From Sphingomonas hengshuiensis (GTDB taxonomy: Bacteria > Pseudomonadota > Alphaproteobacteria > Sphingomonadales > Sphingomonadaceae), in contig NZ_CP010836.1 of NCBI RefSeq assembly GCF_000935025.1, positions 1,116,001 through 1,180,000 of the forward strand: a stretch of DNA of 64,000 nucleotides, written 5' to 3'. Below, piece after piece: positions 8,904 through 16,434 of the stretch (its first letter is position 1; the number at the start of each line of letters is the position of its first letter). The translations under genes were made by a program, and so were the position numbers. Under the pieces are notes generated by a model. That model was not told the origin of the DNA and ran no database searches. It saw nothing but the letters and a program-made list of their open reading frames with translations.

Positions 8904-11552
8904 TCAGAAGGACTTGCGCAGGCTCATGGCCGCGTAGCGACCGATCGGGTTATAGGCTCCGCCGATACCGTCGGTGCCAGGGAAGAAGGGCGGCGTCGCA
9001 TCGAACAGGTCGTTCACCTGCAACCCGAGCTCGATCCCCTTGGCCCGGCCGATATCGGGCAGGCGCACCGACAGGCGCAGATCGACCGTGGTATAGCCTT
9101 TGGCGCCATAAAGGCTGCTTCCGGTCGGGGTCGCATAGGAGGCGGTGACACCGGTGCGATGGTTCACGAAGTTGACGAAGGTCACCGGGCCCGCCGTGAA
9201 CCCCAGCGTCGTCCGCGCCGTTGCGCGCGGAATTCCCGCGTCGAGCGAATTGCTCTCGGCGGAGGTTGGGGACAGCCGGTTGCGGTAGTTCAGGATGTAA
9301 TTGCCCGCGATGCCGCCAAAGAGCGAGCCAAAGCCCATGGGCTGCCGGTAGCGTATGTCGAAGTCGATCCCGTTGGTCTTGCGAACGCCGAAATTGCCCT
9401 GCCGGAGATCCAGTATGTTGCCGATCGTCGGCACGGCTGAGAAGGTGAAGTAGAACGGCACGGTATTGGCGATCGCCGCGCTCAACTGCGCCGCCGTCGG
9501 ATTGCGGATGACGCGCGCGGCGAAGGTGGGATCGCTGAACAACAGCGCGCCGAGCCCGGATGGCGTGCCGATCACATTGTCGTACTTGATGTCGTAGAGC
9601 GTGACGCTCGCGCTCAGGTTCGGTGCGAATTTCGGCCGCAGATCCGCGCCGACCGACCAGGTGCGCGCCGTTTCGGGCGTCAGCGCCTGATTGCCGCCAT
9701 AGAGCAGGATCGTGTTGACCTGTGCTGCCCCCCGCGACGGATCGCGGGCGCCAAAGGCATCGACGAGCGCGGCGGCGGAGTAATAGGAACCCACGGTCGA
9801 GCCTAGGTCACGAAGCCCCGGCGCGCGGAACGAATGCCCGTAGCTGCCGCGCAGATTGATGCCTTCGACCGGTTCCCAGGTGAGGCCGACCTTCGGGTTA
9901 CTGGTCGAACCGAAGTCGCTATAGTGATCGTAGCGGCCCGACAGCGACAGCGCGAGGCTGTGGGCCATCGGCGCGGCATTGCCCTCGCCGAATATCGGCA
10001 CGAACAATTCGCCATAGAGCGACTGCACGTTGCGCTCCAGGTCTTCGGGGAAGCCCACCCCGCCGCTCTGGCCGCGCTGCATATAGGTTTCGCGGCGATA
10101 TTCGGCGCCTACCGCGATCTTCACCGCGCCACCCGGAAGACCGGCCAGCGGTCCATCCACCTTCAATGCGCCGATCCGGGTGCGCTGGCGATTGACGAAG
10201 TCGGTGGGGTTGTCGAGGATCGCCGCCACGACCGCCGGGCTGGTGCCGTAGCCGAATGGGTCGAGCGCGGTTGCCATGGTCGTTCCGGCAGCAGCAGCGG
10301 TCAGTGCGGTGGTGTTGATGCCCGGCTGGAAGGTGTCGTTGCGCGACCAGTTGAACGAGCCAAAGATGTTGGCCTTGAATGCGCCCGGCAGGCCGATATC
10401 GACCCCGGCCGTCGCGTTGCCGGTACGCACGCGGAAAGTCTGGTCGAAATGATCCGCGCCGACCAGCCGGTCGGGTCGGAAATCGAAATAGCCGAAGAGC
10501 GACCCTGTTCCCGGCGGCGCGCGGAAGAAGGGGTTGGCGGCGGTGATCAGGACGAATGTCTGGCCCGGCAGGGCCGCCTGAACGACGTCCCTGCGATCCG
10601 AATAGAGAATATCGGCCCACAACGTCACTGCGCCCGATACTTGCTGACGCGCCGACACGAGCGCACTGTGCGTGCGGTTCTCCGGCATGAGATCGACCGG
10701 GCCGCGCGGATCGCAGGTGTTGAGGCCCGGCGCCAGGCCCGGCGCCGCGTAGATCGTCCCGGCGAACAGGTTCACGTTCGCATCGGGGCAGACGGCGGAG
10801 CGGGTATCGATGCCGCCGACCGCGCGGAAATCGAGCGTGCGATAGCCGCGGTCTGCCCCGGTGATGTTGCTGTTTTCCTGATATTGATAGGCGGCGACGA
10901 ACGATCCGCTGCCCCAGTCCTGGCCGAAGATGGCACCCGCATTGAACGCGTGAAAATCGTCCGCCATGCCATAGCGGACATTGGCCTCCAGCCCGGACAC
11001 GCGCGTGCGGGTGATGAAGTTGACGACGCCGGCGACCGCCTCCGATCCATAGATCGCCGACGCGCCGTCGGCGACGATCTCGACGCGCTCTATCGCCAGC
11101 TCGGGAATGAACGGATAGTCGGGATTGGTCTGCTGGGTGCTGCCGGAAATCAGGCGATGGCCGTTCATCAGCGGCAGCGTGGCGGCAGTGGGCAGCCCGC
11201 GCAGGCCCGGCGCGAACGATCCGAGCCCGCCATTGCTGACGCGCGGGGCGGTGTTGAAGCTGTTGAGCTGCGGTACCGTGGCGAGCAATTCGGCCGTGCT
11301 CGCCGCGCCGATCAGCCTGGCGTCCTCGCGCGAAACGCTGATCAGCCCCGATCCCGTAGGCGGGATGCCGCGGATGCTGGTGCCGGTGACGACAATCTCA
11401 GGGTCGGCCTCTGCGCTGCCGCTCTCGGCTTGATCGGGTGTTGCGGCGCTTTGCGCATGCGCCGCTGCGGGAAGACCCAACGCCGCAACCGCGAGCGCGG
11501 TGCGGCACAGCAGGCGGGCACGATGCCCCATACGAACGGTTAGGATCGACAT
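8904..11552 (-). CDS. TonB-dependent receptor
   Basis: An 882-residue outer-membrane receptor. Its signal peptide ends at AAAHAQ, then a TonB-box-like EIVVTGTSIRG, a plug domain with VERVEIVADGASAIYGSEAV, and a large barrel that ends in a Phe (SLRKSF). The very strong AAGGAGGGGAGAG site sets the start at 11552; the longer open frame is discounted. This is the first gene of the minus-strand catabolic operon and is divergent from an AraC-type regulator, so it probably imports the operon's substrate, perhaps the ester attacked by the tannase-like and HSL-type enzymes. Specificity is inferred from context only. Confidence 0.92.
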   Translation of the reverse strand: MSILTVRMGHRARLLCRTALAVAALGLPAAAHAQSAATPDQAESGSAEADPEIVVTGTSIRGIPPTGSGLISVSREDARLIGAASTAELLATVPQLNSFNTAPRVSNGGLGSFAPGLRGLPTAATLPLMNGHRLISGSTQQTNPDYPFIPELAIERVEIVADGASAIYGSEAVAGVVNFITRTRVSGLEANVRYGMADDFHAFNAGAIFGQDWGSGSFVAAYQYQENSNITGADRGYRTLDFRAVGGIDTRSAVCPDANVNLFAGTIYAAPGLAPGLNTCDPRGPVDLMPENRTHSALVSARQQVSGAVTLWADILYSDRRDVVQAALPGQTFVLITAANPFFRAPPGTGSLFGYFDFRPDRLVGADHFDQTFRVRTGNATAGVDIGLPGAFKANIFGSFNWSRNDTFQPGINTTALTAAAAGTTMATALDPFGYGTSPAVVAAILDNPTDFVNRQRTRIGALKVDGPLAGLPGGAVKIAVGAEYRRETYMQRGQSGGVGFPEDLERNVQSLYGELFVPIFGEGNAAPMAHSLALSLSGRYDHYSDFGSTSNPKVGLTWEPVEGINLRGSYGHSFRAPGLRDLGSTVGSYYSAAALVDAFGARDPSRGAAQVNTILLYGGNQALTPETARTWSVGADLRPKFAPNLSASVTLYDIKYDNVIGTPSGLGALLFSDPTFAARVIRNPTAAQLSAAIANTVPFYFTFSAVPTIGNILDLRQGNFGVRKTNGIDFDIRYRQPMGFGSLFGGIAGNYILNYRNRLSPTSAESNSLDAGIPRATARTTLGFTAGPVTFVNFVNHRTGVTASYATPTGSSLYGAKGYTTVDLRLSVRLPDIGRAKGIELGLQVNDLFDATPPFFPGTDGIGGAYNPIGRYAAMSLRKSF

Positions 11553-11663
11553 AGCTTCTCTCCCCTCCTTGATCTGTCTTGGTTGCGGACAGGGCCGCTG
11601 CCGCGCTTTTGGCGGCTTGATGCCCTGTCTATGGTCTGACAAACCTCCCCGTAAGCGCATTTG

Positions 11664-11691
11664 CGGACATCGCTGTGTCTTTACCGGACAC
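11664..11691. promoter_or_regulatory. Possible operator between receptor and AraC gene
   Basis: The divergent region 11553-11713 contains GGACA and an inverted pair GTGTC (11675-11679) and GACAC (11687-11691). These half-sites are candidates for binding the adjacent AraC-type regulator. No convincing -35/-10 pair was identified. Confidence 0.3.
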
Positions 11692-11713
11692 TCGAGAACG
11701 GGAGGATGGCGGC

Positions 11714-12790
11714 ATGGCCCTATTGACGGAGGACGGGAGCGGACTTGCGAGCCGAAACCCCCGCGCCGGGTTTCCGTCGCTCAACCAGCGGATATTCGCA
11801 CCGTTCAAGATTGCTACGGTGATCGACACCGTCGCCAACCGCGGGATCCTGCCGGAGGCGGTATTGGACCGAACCGGGCTGACGCTGGCGGAGGTGCGCG
11901 ATCCGCACACGCTGACCTCGATCGGGCAATATCTGATCGCATGCGAAAATATCGTCGCCGCCGGCGCCGAGTTCGCCGATGCCTTCGCGATCGGTTCGCA
12001 TCTGCATCTCTCGGCTTATGGGATGTATGGCTATGCGCTGATGTGCTCACCGACGATGCGCGACTTTTTCGACTTCGCGGTGCGATACCAGCCGCTCGCG
12101 ACGCCTACGGTGCGACTGGAATGGCGCATGGGGGGCGATGTCGCGATCTGGCAGTTTCGCGAAATCTACCGCGACATGATGAGCAGCGACGTCCGCACCT
12201 TCCTGGTGCGGCAACAGATGAAGATGACCTTCACCCACATCCGCGACACGGCCGGCGCCGACAATTTGCCGGTATGCGCGCTGTTCGCCTTGCCGGAAGA
12301 CGCGCACGCGGCGGGGGACGCAGAGGCGCTGTCCTGCCCCTGCCTGTACGGTCAGCCGGCAAACGAACTCCATTATCCGATCGGCATCCTCGACCAGACG
12401 CCGGAATTGGGCAACCGGCTGACTCGGACGATGCTAGAGGAGACGTGCGAGCGCCTCATCGGCCAGTCGCGCATTTCATCAGGCTTGTCGGGCGAGGTGT
12501 ATCAATTGCTGCTGAACGCACCCAGCGAGCTTCCATCGATGACGGCTGTCGCGGGACAGCTTGGCTTGCAAGAGCGCACGCTTCGCCGCCGCCTGGCCGC
12601 GGAAAACACTAGCTACGGGGCCATTGTCGACGATGTGCGACGCAAGCTGGCCATCGAGTATCTGCAGACTACGCGCATGAGCGTGGACGACGTGGCGTGG
12701 AAAGTCGGCTTCAGCGACAGTGCCAACCTGCGCCGGGCGATACGGCGCTGGACCGGCAAGACAATCAGCGAAATCCGCGCGAGCAAATAG
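11714..12790 (+). CDS. AraC-family transcriptional regulator
   Basis: 358 residues in the OruR/ArgR-like AraC group: an N-terminal ligand domain (about residues 20-210, including LHLSAYGMYGYALMCSPTM) and a C-terminal double helix-turn-helix (about 260-355), with QLGLQERTLRRRLA in the first helix pair and WKVGFSDSANLRRAIRRWTG in the second. The start at 11714 has GGAGG nine bases upstream; a GTG at 11675 in the same frame lacks a site. It is transcribed away from the receptor-led operon and is the obvious candidate activator of it. The gene ends at a terminator shared with the convergent histidine kinase gene. Confidence 0.88.
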   Translation: MALLTEDGSGLASRNPRAGFPSLNQRIFAPFKIATVIDTVANRGILPEAVLDRTGLTLAEVRDPHTLTSIGQYLIACENIVAAGAEFADAFAIGSHLHLSAYGMYGYALMCSPTMRDFFDFAVRYQPLATPTVRLEWRMGGDVAIWQFREIYRDMMSSDVRTFLVRQQMKMTFTHIRDTAGADNLPVCALFALPEDAHAAGDAEALSCPCLYGQPANELHYPIGILDQTPELGNRLTRTMLEETCERLIGQSRISSGLSGEVYQLLLNAPSELPSMTAVAGQLGLQERTLRRRLAAENTSYGAIVDDVRRKLAIEYLQTTRMSVDDVAWKVGFSDSANLRRAIRRWTGKTISEIRASK

Positions 12791-12803
12791 GCATGCGGGA
12801 GGT

Positions 12804-12837
12804 GGCCGACCCGATGTCGACGGTCGGCCGCGCTTTT
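12804..12837 (+). terminator. Intrinsic terminator between convergent genes
   Basis: An 8-bp perfect stem (12804-12811 with 12822-12829, GGCCGACC), a 10-nt loop and a TTTT at 12834-12837 lie in the 48-bp space between the AraC stop and the kinase stop. Confidence 0.75.
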
Positions 12838-12838
12838 G

Positions 12839-14410
12839 CTAGGAGTCTCGCATCGAACGCTGCATTTGAACGACAATGCAAGCGCCGGCAGGCACAATAT
12901 TGGCCGTCACCGTCGCGCCGGTCGCACTCGCCAATGAACGAGCGATAGCAAGGCCGAGCCCGGTCCCGCCACGGTCACGACGGCCCGTGAAGAAGGGCTC
13001 GAAAATCTTTTCGGTGTCGGCTGTCGGTATGCCGGGGCCGTCATCCTGGACGGCGATCTCGATGCGGTCCCCGATCATCCGCGCCGTCATCGTGACGGTG
13101 TCGGCACCCATCCGCGCGCTGTTGTCGATCAGCGTCTCCAATATGGTCGTCAATGTTCCGGGCGCGATATTGGCCGGCGCCAGGGGCAGGGGCGAGTCTA
13201 TGCGGATCGCAAGCCGTTCGCCGGTCAGCCGGTCCGCGACATGGTGCAGGACCGCAAGCACATCGGCGACTGCGCTCGAGTCGCCGAGCGTCATGTCCGC
13301 TTTTGCCAGTTCGAGCAGGCGATCGGTCAGTTGCTGCAAGCGCTCGGTATCCGCCGCGGCATTGGCGATGAAACGCGTGCGATCGGTATCGTCCATCGTC
13401 GACCAATGTTCGCCCAGCAGTTCCAGCGCGCCGCGTATGCCGGAGATCGGGGTCTTGAATTCGTGGCTGACCGCGGTTGCGAAATCCCGCAGGTAGCGCG
13501 AGCGGGCGTCGATCCGCCCAGCCATGAGGCGGAAATTGTCGAATAGCTCGCGTATCTCGATCGCCGCGGTAGAGGGGGTCTCGGGTATGTCGGCGGAGCC
13601 TTGCGCGACGCGCTGCGACGCCTCGGTAAGCATGGTGATCGGTCGGGCAATGCCGCGCGACAACAGGCCGACGAGCACCACCAGCATGCCGAATATTACT
13701 GCGATCCCGAGCGCGATCTTGCCGCGATCCTGGTAGATGCCCAGCATCAGGCCGCGGGGGGAGCGCGACAGCATCACTACCCCGACGACCCGCCCATCGA
13801 CGATCACGGGGCGGGCGTGGTGGACTCGTATCGTCGAAGCTCGGCTGATGGCTTCCCATATATGGCCATGGGGATATTCCTGGCGCCGCCGCAACACGGT
13901 ATCGCTGCGTCCGGCAATTGCTTTGCGGACCTCCGGATGCGAGGCATAGCTGGCGCCCAGATCGTTTCGCCCCAGCACCACCGTGCCATTGCGATCGAGC
14001 AGCCGGACCGCGGCGAGTGTGACTGCTGCAGAATCACTAGCAATCGACGCCAGCTGGCGGGCAACGGCGACCGCTTCAGAATCCGCGGGCAAGCGCGCCG
14101 GTGCCGCGGTGCTGGGCGGGAGAACCGTCATCGTGCGCAGGTCGATCTGCGGCGGTTCTGGAGCGATTGCCTGCCCGCGGCCACCGGCGCGACCGCCGGT
14201 CCAGGCCGATTTGTAGGCGGCAGACAACACCGCGCCCTGCGCGATCAACTCGGCCTCGGTCTGCTGGACGATAGTGTTCTCGTACACCCGCAGGAACACC
14301 GCACCGAACCCCGGCAGCGCCGCCACGAACAACAAGGTGCCGAACAGGATCGTGCGCAGCGACAGCGCCGGCCAATGGCGTTTCGCCCAGTCCTTCGCCG
14401 CGCGGATCAG
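12839..14410 (-). CDS. Sensor histidine kinase, probable CTG start
   Basis: A membrane histidine kinase of about 523 residues: N-terminal membrane helix (LRTILFGTLLFVAALPGFGA), periplasmic sensor region, second helix (GIAVIFGMLVVLVGLL), HAMP segment, phospho-acceptor His in AVSHEFKTPISGI, N-box DNSARMGAD and G-boxes DDGPGIP and GGTGLGLAIA. No ATG or GTG lies in frame before the first helix; the first TTG (14335) would cut that helix in half. A CTG at 14410 overlaps the response-regulator stop as CTGA, the same geometry as the ATGA overlaps nearby, and gives a normal N-terminus with a short basic cytoplasmic stretch. I therefore place the start there, with moderate confidence. It is paired with the regulator upstream. 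Confidence 0.85.
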   Translation of the reverse strand: MIRAAKDWAKRHWPALSLRTILFGTLLFVAALPGFGAVFLRVYENTIVQQTEAELIAQGAVLSAAYKSAWTGGRAGGRGQAIAPEPPQIDLRTMTVLPPSTAAPARLPADSEAVAVARQLASIASDSAAVTLAAVRLLDRNGTVVLGRNDLGASYASHPEVRKAIAGRSDTVLRRRQEYPHGHIWEAISRASTIRVHHARPVIVDGRVVGVVMLSRSPRGLMLGIYQDRGKIALGIAVIFGMLVVLVGLLSRGIARPITMLTEASQRVAQGSADIPETPSTAAIEIRELFDNFRLMAGRIDARSRYLRDFATAVSHEFKTPISGIRGALELLGEHWSTMDDTDRTRFIANAAADTERLQQLTDRLLELAKADMTLGDSSAVADVLAVLHHVADRLTGERLAIRIDSPLPLAPANIAPGTLTTILETLIDNSARMGADTVTMTARMIGDRIEIAVQDDGPGIPTADTEKIFEPFFTGRRDRGGTGLGLAIARSLASATGATVTANIVPAGACIVVQMQRSMRDS

Positions 14411-15120
14411 GCGCAGGCACCAATGCGGTAGCCGATGCCCGCACGGGTCTCGATCAGATCGTCTCCGCCAAGGGGCGCGAACTTGGCCCGCAGATTACGC
14501 ACATGGCTGTCGATCGTGCGGTCGGTCACGGCAAAGCCGGGCCCGTGCAGCCGATCGATGATGGCGTCGCGCGAGAATACCTTGGAGGGCATCGACGCAA
14601 GCAGCAGCAGCAATTGGAACTCGGTCGCGGTCGTCGCCACCGACGTCCCATCCCACCGCGCCTCCCATGCTTCCGGATCGAGCGACAGGCGGTGGTGCGC
14701 CAGCGGCGCGCGCTGGCTGGGCGCGGCCATGCCGCTGCCCTGGCGTTTGAGGATCGCGCCGACGCGGGCGACGACTTCGCGCGGGGAGAAGGGCTTCACG
14801 ACATAATCGTCGCCGCCCACCTCGATGCCGACGATGCGATCGATCTCGTCGTCGCGCGACGACAGGAACAGGATCGGCAGATCGGCATGCGGCAGCGCCG
14901 AGCCGCGCAGTTTTCGGCACAGATCGAGGCCGTTGAGGCGCGGCATGTTGATGTCGAGCACCATCAGATCGGGGGCCTGCAAGCTGATTGCCGCCAGTGC
15001 AGCCTCTCCATCTGCGGCTTCCGACACCTGCATGCCCGCCTTCGCCAGCGCGAAGGTGAGGAGGTCGCGGATATGCGGGTCATCGTCGACGACTAGGATG
15101 TGGTGGCTCATCGCGTACAT
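14407..15120 (-). CDS. OmpR-family response regulator
   Basis: 237 residues: receiver domain with the acidic pocket VVDDDP, phospho-acceptor Asp in LMVLDINMP and Lys in YVVKPFSPREV, followed by a winged-helix DNA-binding domain (about 140-235) with TVDSHV-like DRTIDSHVRNLRAK and the final IETRAGIGYRIG hairpin. ATG 15120 has an AGGGGG site eight bases upstream; 15111 is possible. It is encoded just downstream of the exosortase locus (26 bases after the EpsI-like gene) and in the same direction, so this two-component system may respond to, or be co-expressed with, the envelope sorting genes. Confidence 0.9.
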   Translation of the reverse strand: MYAMSHHILVVDDDPHIRDLLTFALAKAGMQVSEAADGEAALAAISLQAPDLMVLDINMPRLNGLDLCRKLRGSALPHADLPILFLSSRDDEIDRIVGIEVGGDDYVVKPFSPREVVARVGAILKRQGSGMAAPSQRAPLAHHRLSLDPEAWEARWDGTSVATTATEFQLLLLLASMPSKVFSRDAIIDRLHGPGFAVTDRTIDSHVRNLRAKFAPLGGDDLIETRAGIGYRIGACA

Positions 15121-15145
15121 ACCTGTCACCCCCTCGCGGCGCCGG

Positions 15146-15652
15146 TCAACGGGCTTCCTCCGCCATCAGCGCCGCGGTCCACGGGCCCTGCGACGGTCCG
15201 AGCAGCGCCGACCAATACCAGGACGAGATATCGGGCCAGCTTTGGCCGCCGGTGTCGCGTACCTGTTCGCACGCCGTCAGCGTCCGCCCGTCGCGCGTGG
15301 CGGTGAAGCATGAGGCCGGCTTTCCATCGGGGGCGAGCCGCATCGGCGCGGGCGTGACGGTGTAGCCGATCGCGCGGAAGCAGTCGCTGGCCGGGTGCAG
15401 CGCGCGGGTGGCGGCGACGACGCGGCGGAGCACGATCTGGCGGCGGCCATCGCTGAACCGCGCGACTTGTCCGGGAAACTGGCGGGCGAGGAAGCGATCC
15501 TCGGGAGCAGGGGCGATGCGCGTCAACGGTCGGCCCTCATAGCTATCGGACCAGGCTGAGGCGGCGGCGGGTGGAGGAGAGGCGCCATCGGGCAGAAACG
15601 GCACTGCCGCCGCTGCCAGCGATAACCCGACGGCAACCTTTGACCAGATCAT
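15146..15652 (-). CDS. EpsI-like exosortase-associated protein
   Basis: 168 residues: an N-terminal membrane anchor or signal (WSKVAVGLSLAAAAVPFL) and a small periplasmic domain. The segment ALHPASDCFRAIGYTV resembles the conserved HsPxxCxxxxGw core of EpsI proteins that accompany exosortases, and WYWSALLG near the end matches their aromatic C-terminal strand. The start at 15652 overlaps the exosortase stop by four bases (ATGA), so the two are coupled. The role of EpsI-like proteins is not settled; a helper function in sorting or exopolysaccharide export is inferred from context. Confidence 0.65.
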   Translation of the reverse strand: MIWSKVAVGLSLAAAAVPFLPDGASPPPAAASAWSDSYEGRPLTRIAPAPEDRFLARQFPGQVARFSDGRRQIVLRRVVAATRALHPASDCFRAIGYTVTPAPMRLAPDGKPASCFTATRDGRTLTACEQVRDTGGQSWPDISSWYWSALLGPSQGPWTAALMAEEAR

Positions 15653-16434
15653 GCGAACCGCGCCTTTTTGCTTGGCATCACCATCGCCGCCAGCGCTGCC
15701 GCGACCATCGCGAAGGCGGCGATACCCACCGCTTCGTGCGCAACCATGCCGCTGAGGCGCGGCACGAAGCCGTTCTCGAGATAGAAGAGGCTGGCGGCGC
15801 GCAGGGCGTTGGCGAAGATCGTGAGGGCGACGGCCAGCATCAGCGCGCGGGCATAGTGGAGCGGAGCCAATCGCGCGGCGAGCGCGATGGCGCTGACCAG
15901 CAGCAGCGCTGCCCATAGCATCTTCACCCCGGCGCAGGCGGCGTCGAACAGCAGGCGCTCGCCATTCCACGCCAGCGCAACACCGTCGACGCCGACATTG
16001 ATCCCGTTCATCCGCAGCAGCCCGGCGGTGAGCGTGGCCGACACCAGCCGCAGCGGGTAAGCGAGGAAGAATTCGAGGCTGGGGAGCACCGGCAGCGCCA
16101 GCAGGCCGAGGCCGATCGCGGGTGCGGCAGGCAAATCATCCCGTGCCGCCGCGCGCAGGATCAGCACCAGTCCCGCCACTGCCACCGCCATCCGCACCAG
16201 CGGCGGTGTAGCCAGCGCCACGAGCAGATAGGCGGCGAGGATCGCGCACAGCAATTTGGGCGAAACCGGCACGGCGGTGCCGCGGCGAAGCCGGCGCAGC
16301 GCCGGCCAGGCGAGCGCCGCCAGCACTGCGGCGAGGGGCACGGCTGCCATCCCGTCGCCCAGCCGCCCGGCAAGCAGCCGCACCGCATCCCAGAAAGCGA
16401 GAGCCGCCAGCGCAACGGCGATGCCGGGATGCAT
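15649..16434 (-). CDS. Exosortase-family transpeptidase (XrtT-like)
   Basis: 261 residues with about eight membrane helices. The three conserved exosortase residues are visible: Cys in FDAACAGVKMLW, Arg in ANALRAASLFYLE and His in MVAHEAVGIAAF. Such enzymes cleave PEP-CTERM-type tails of secreted proteins at the inner membrane and may attach them to another molecule. The start at 16434 overlaps the stop of the VIT-domain protein by one base (TGATG), and that upstream protein carries a PEP-type tail, so it is the likely, perhaps only, substrate. The subfamily label T is a guess from the gene neighbourhood; the exosortase fold itself is well supported. Confidence 0.8.
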   Translation of the reverse strand: MHPGIAVALAALAFWDAVRLLAGRLGDGMAAVPLAAVLAALAWPALRRLRRGTAVPVSPKLLCAILAAYLLVALATPPLVRMAVAVAGLVLILRAAARDDLPAAPAIGLGLLALPVLPSLEFFLAYPLRLVSATLTAGLLRMNGINVGVDGVALAWNGERLLFDAACAGVKMLWAALLLVSAIALAARLAPLHYARALMLAVALTIFANALRAASLFYLENGFVPRLSGMVAHEAVGIAAFAMVAAALAAMVMPSKKARFA

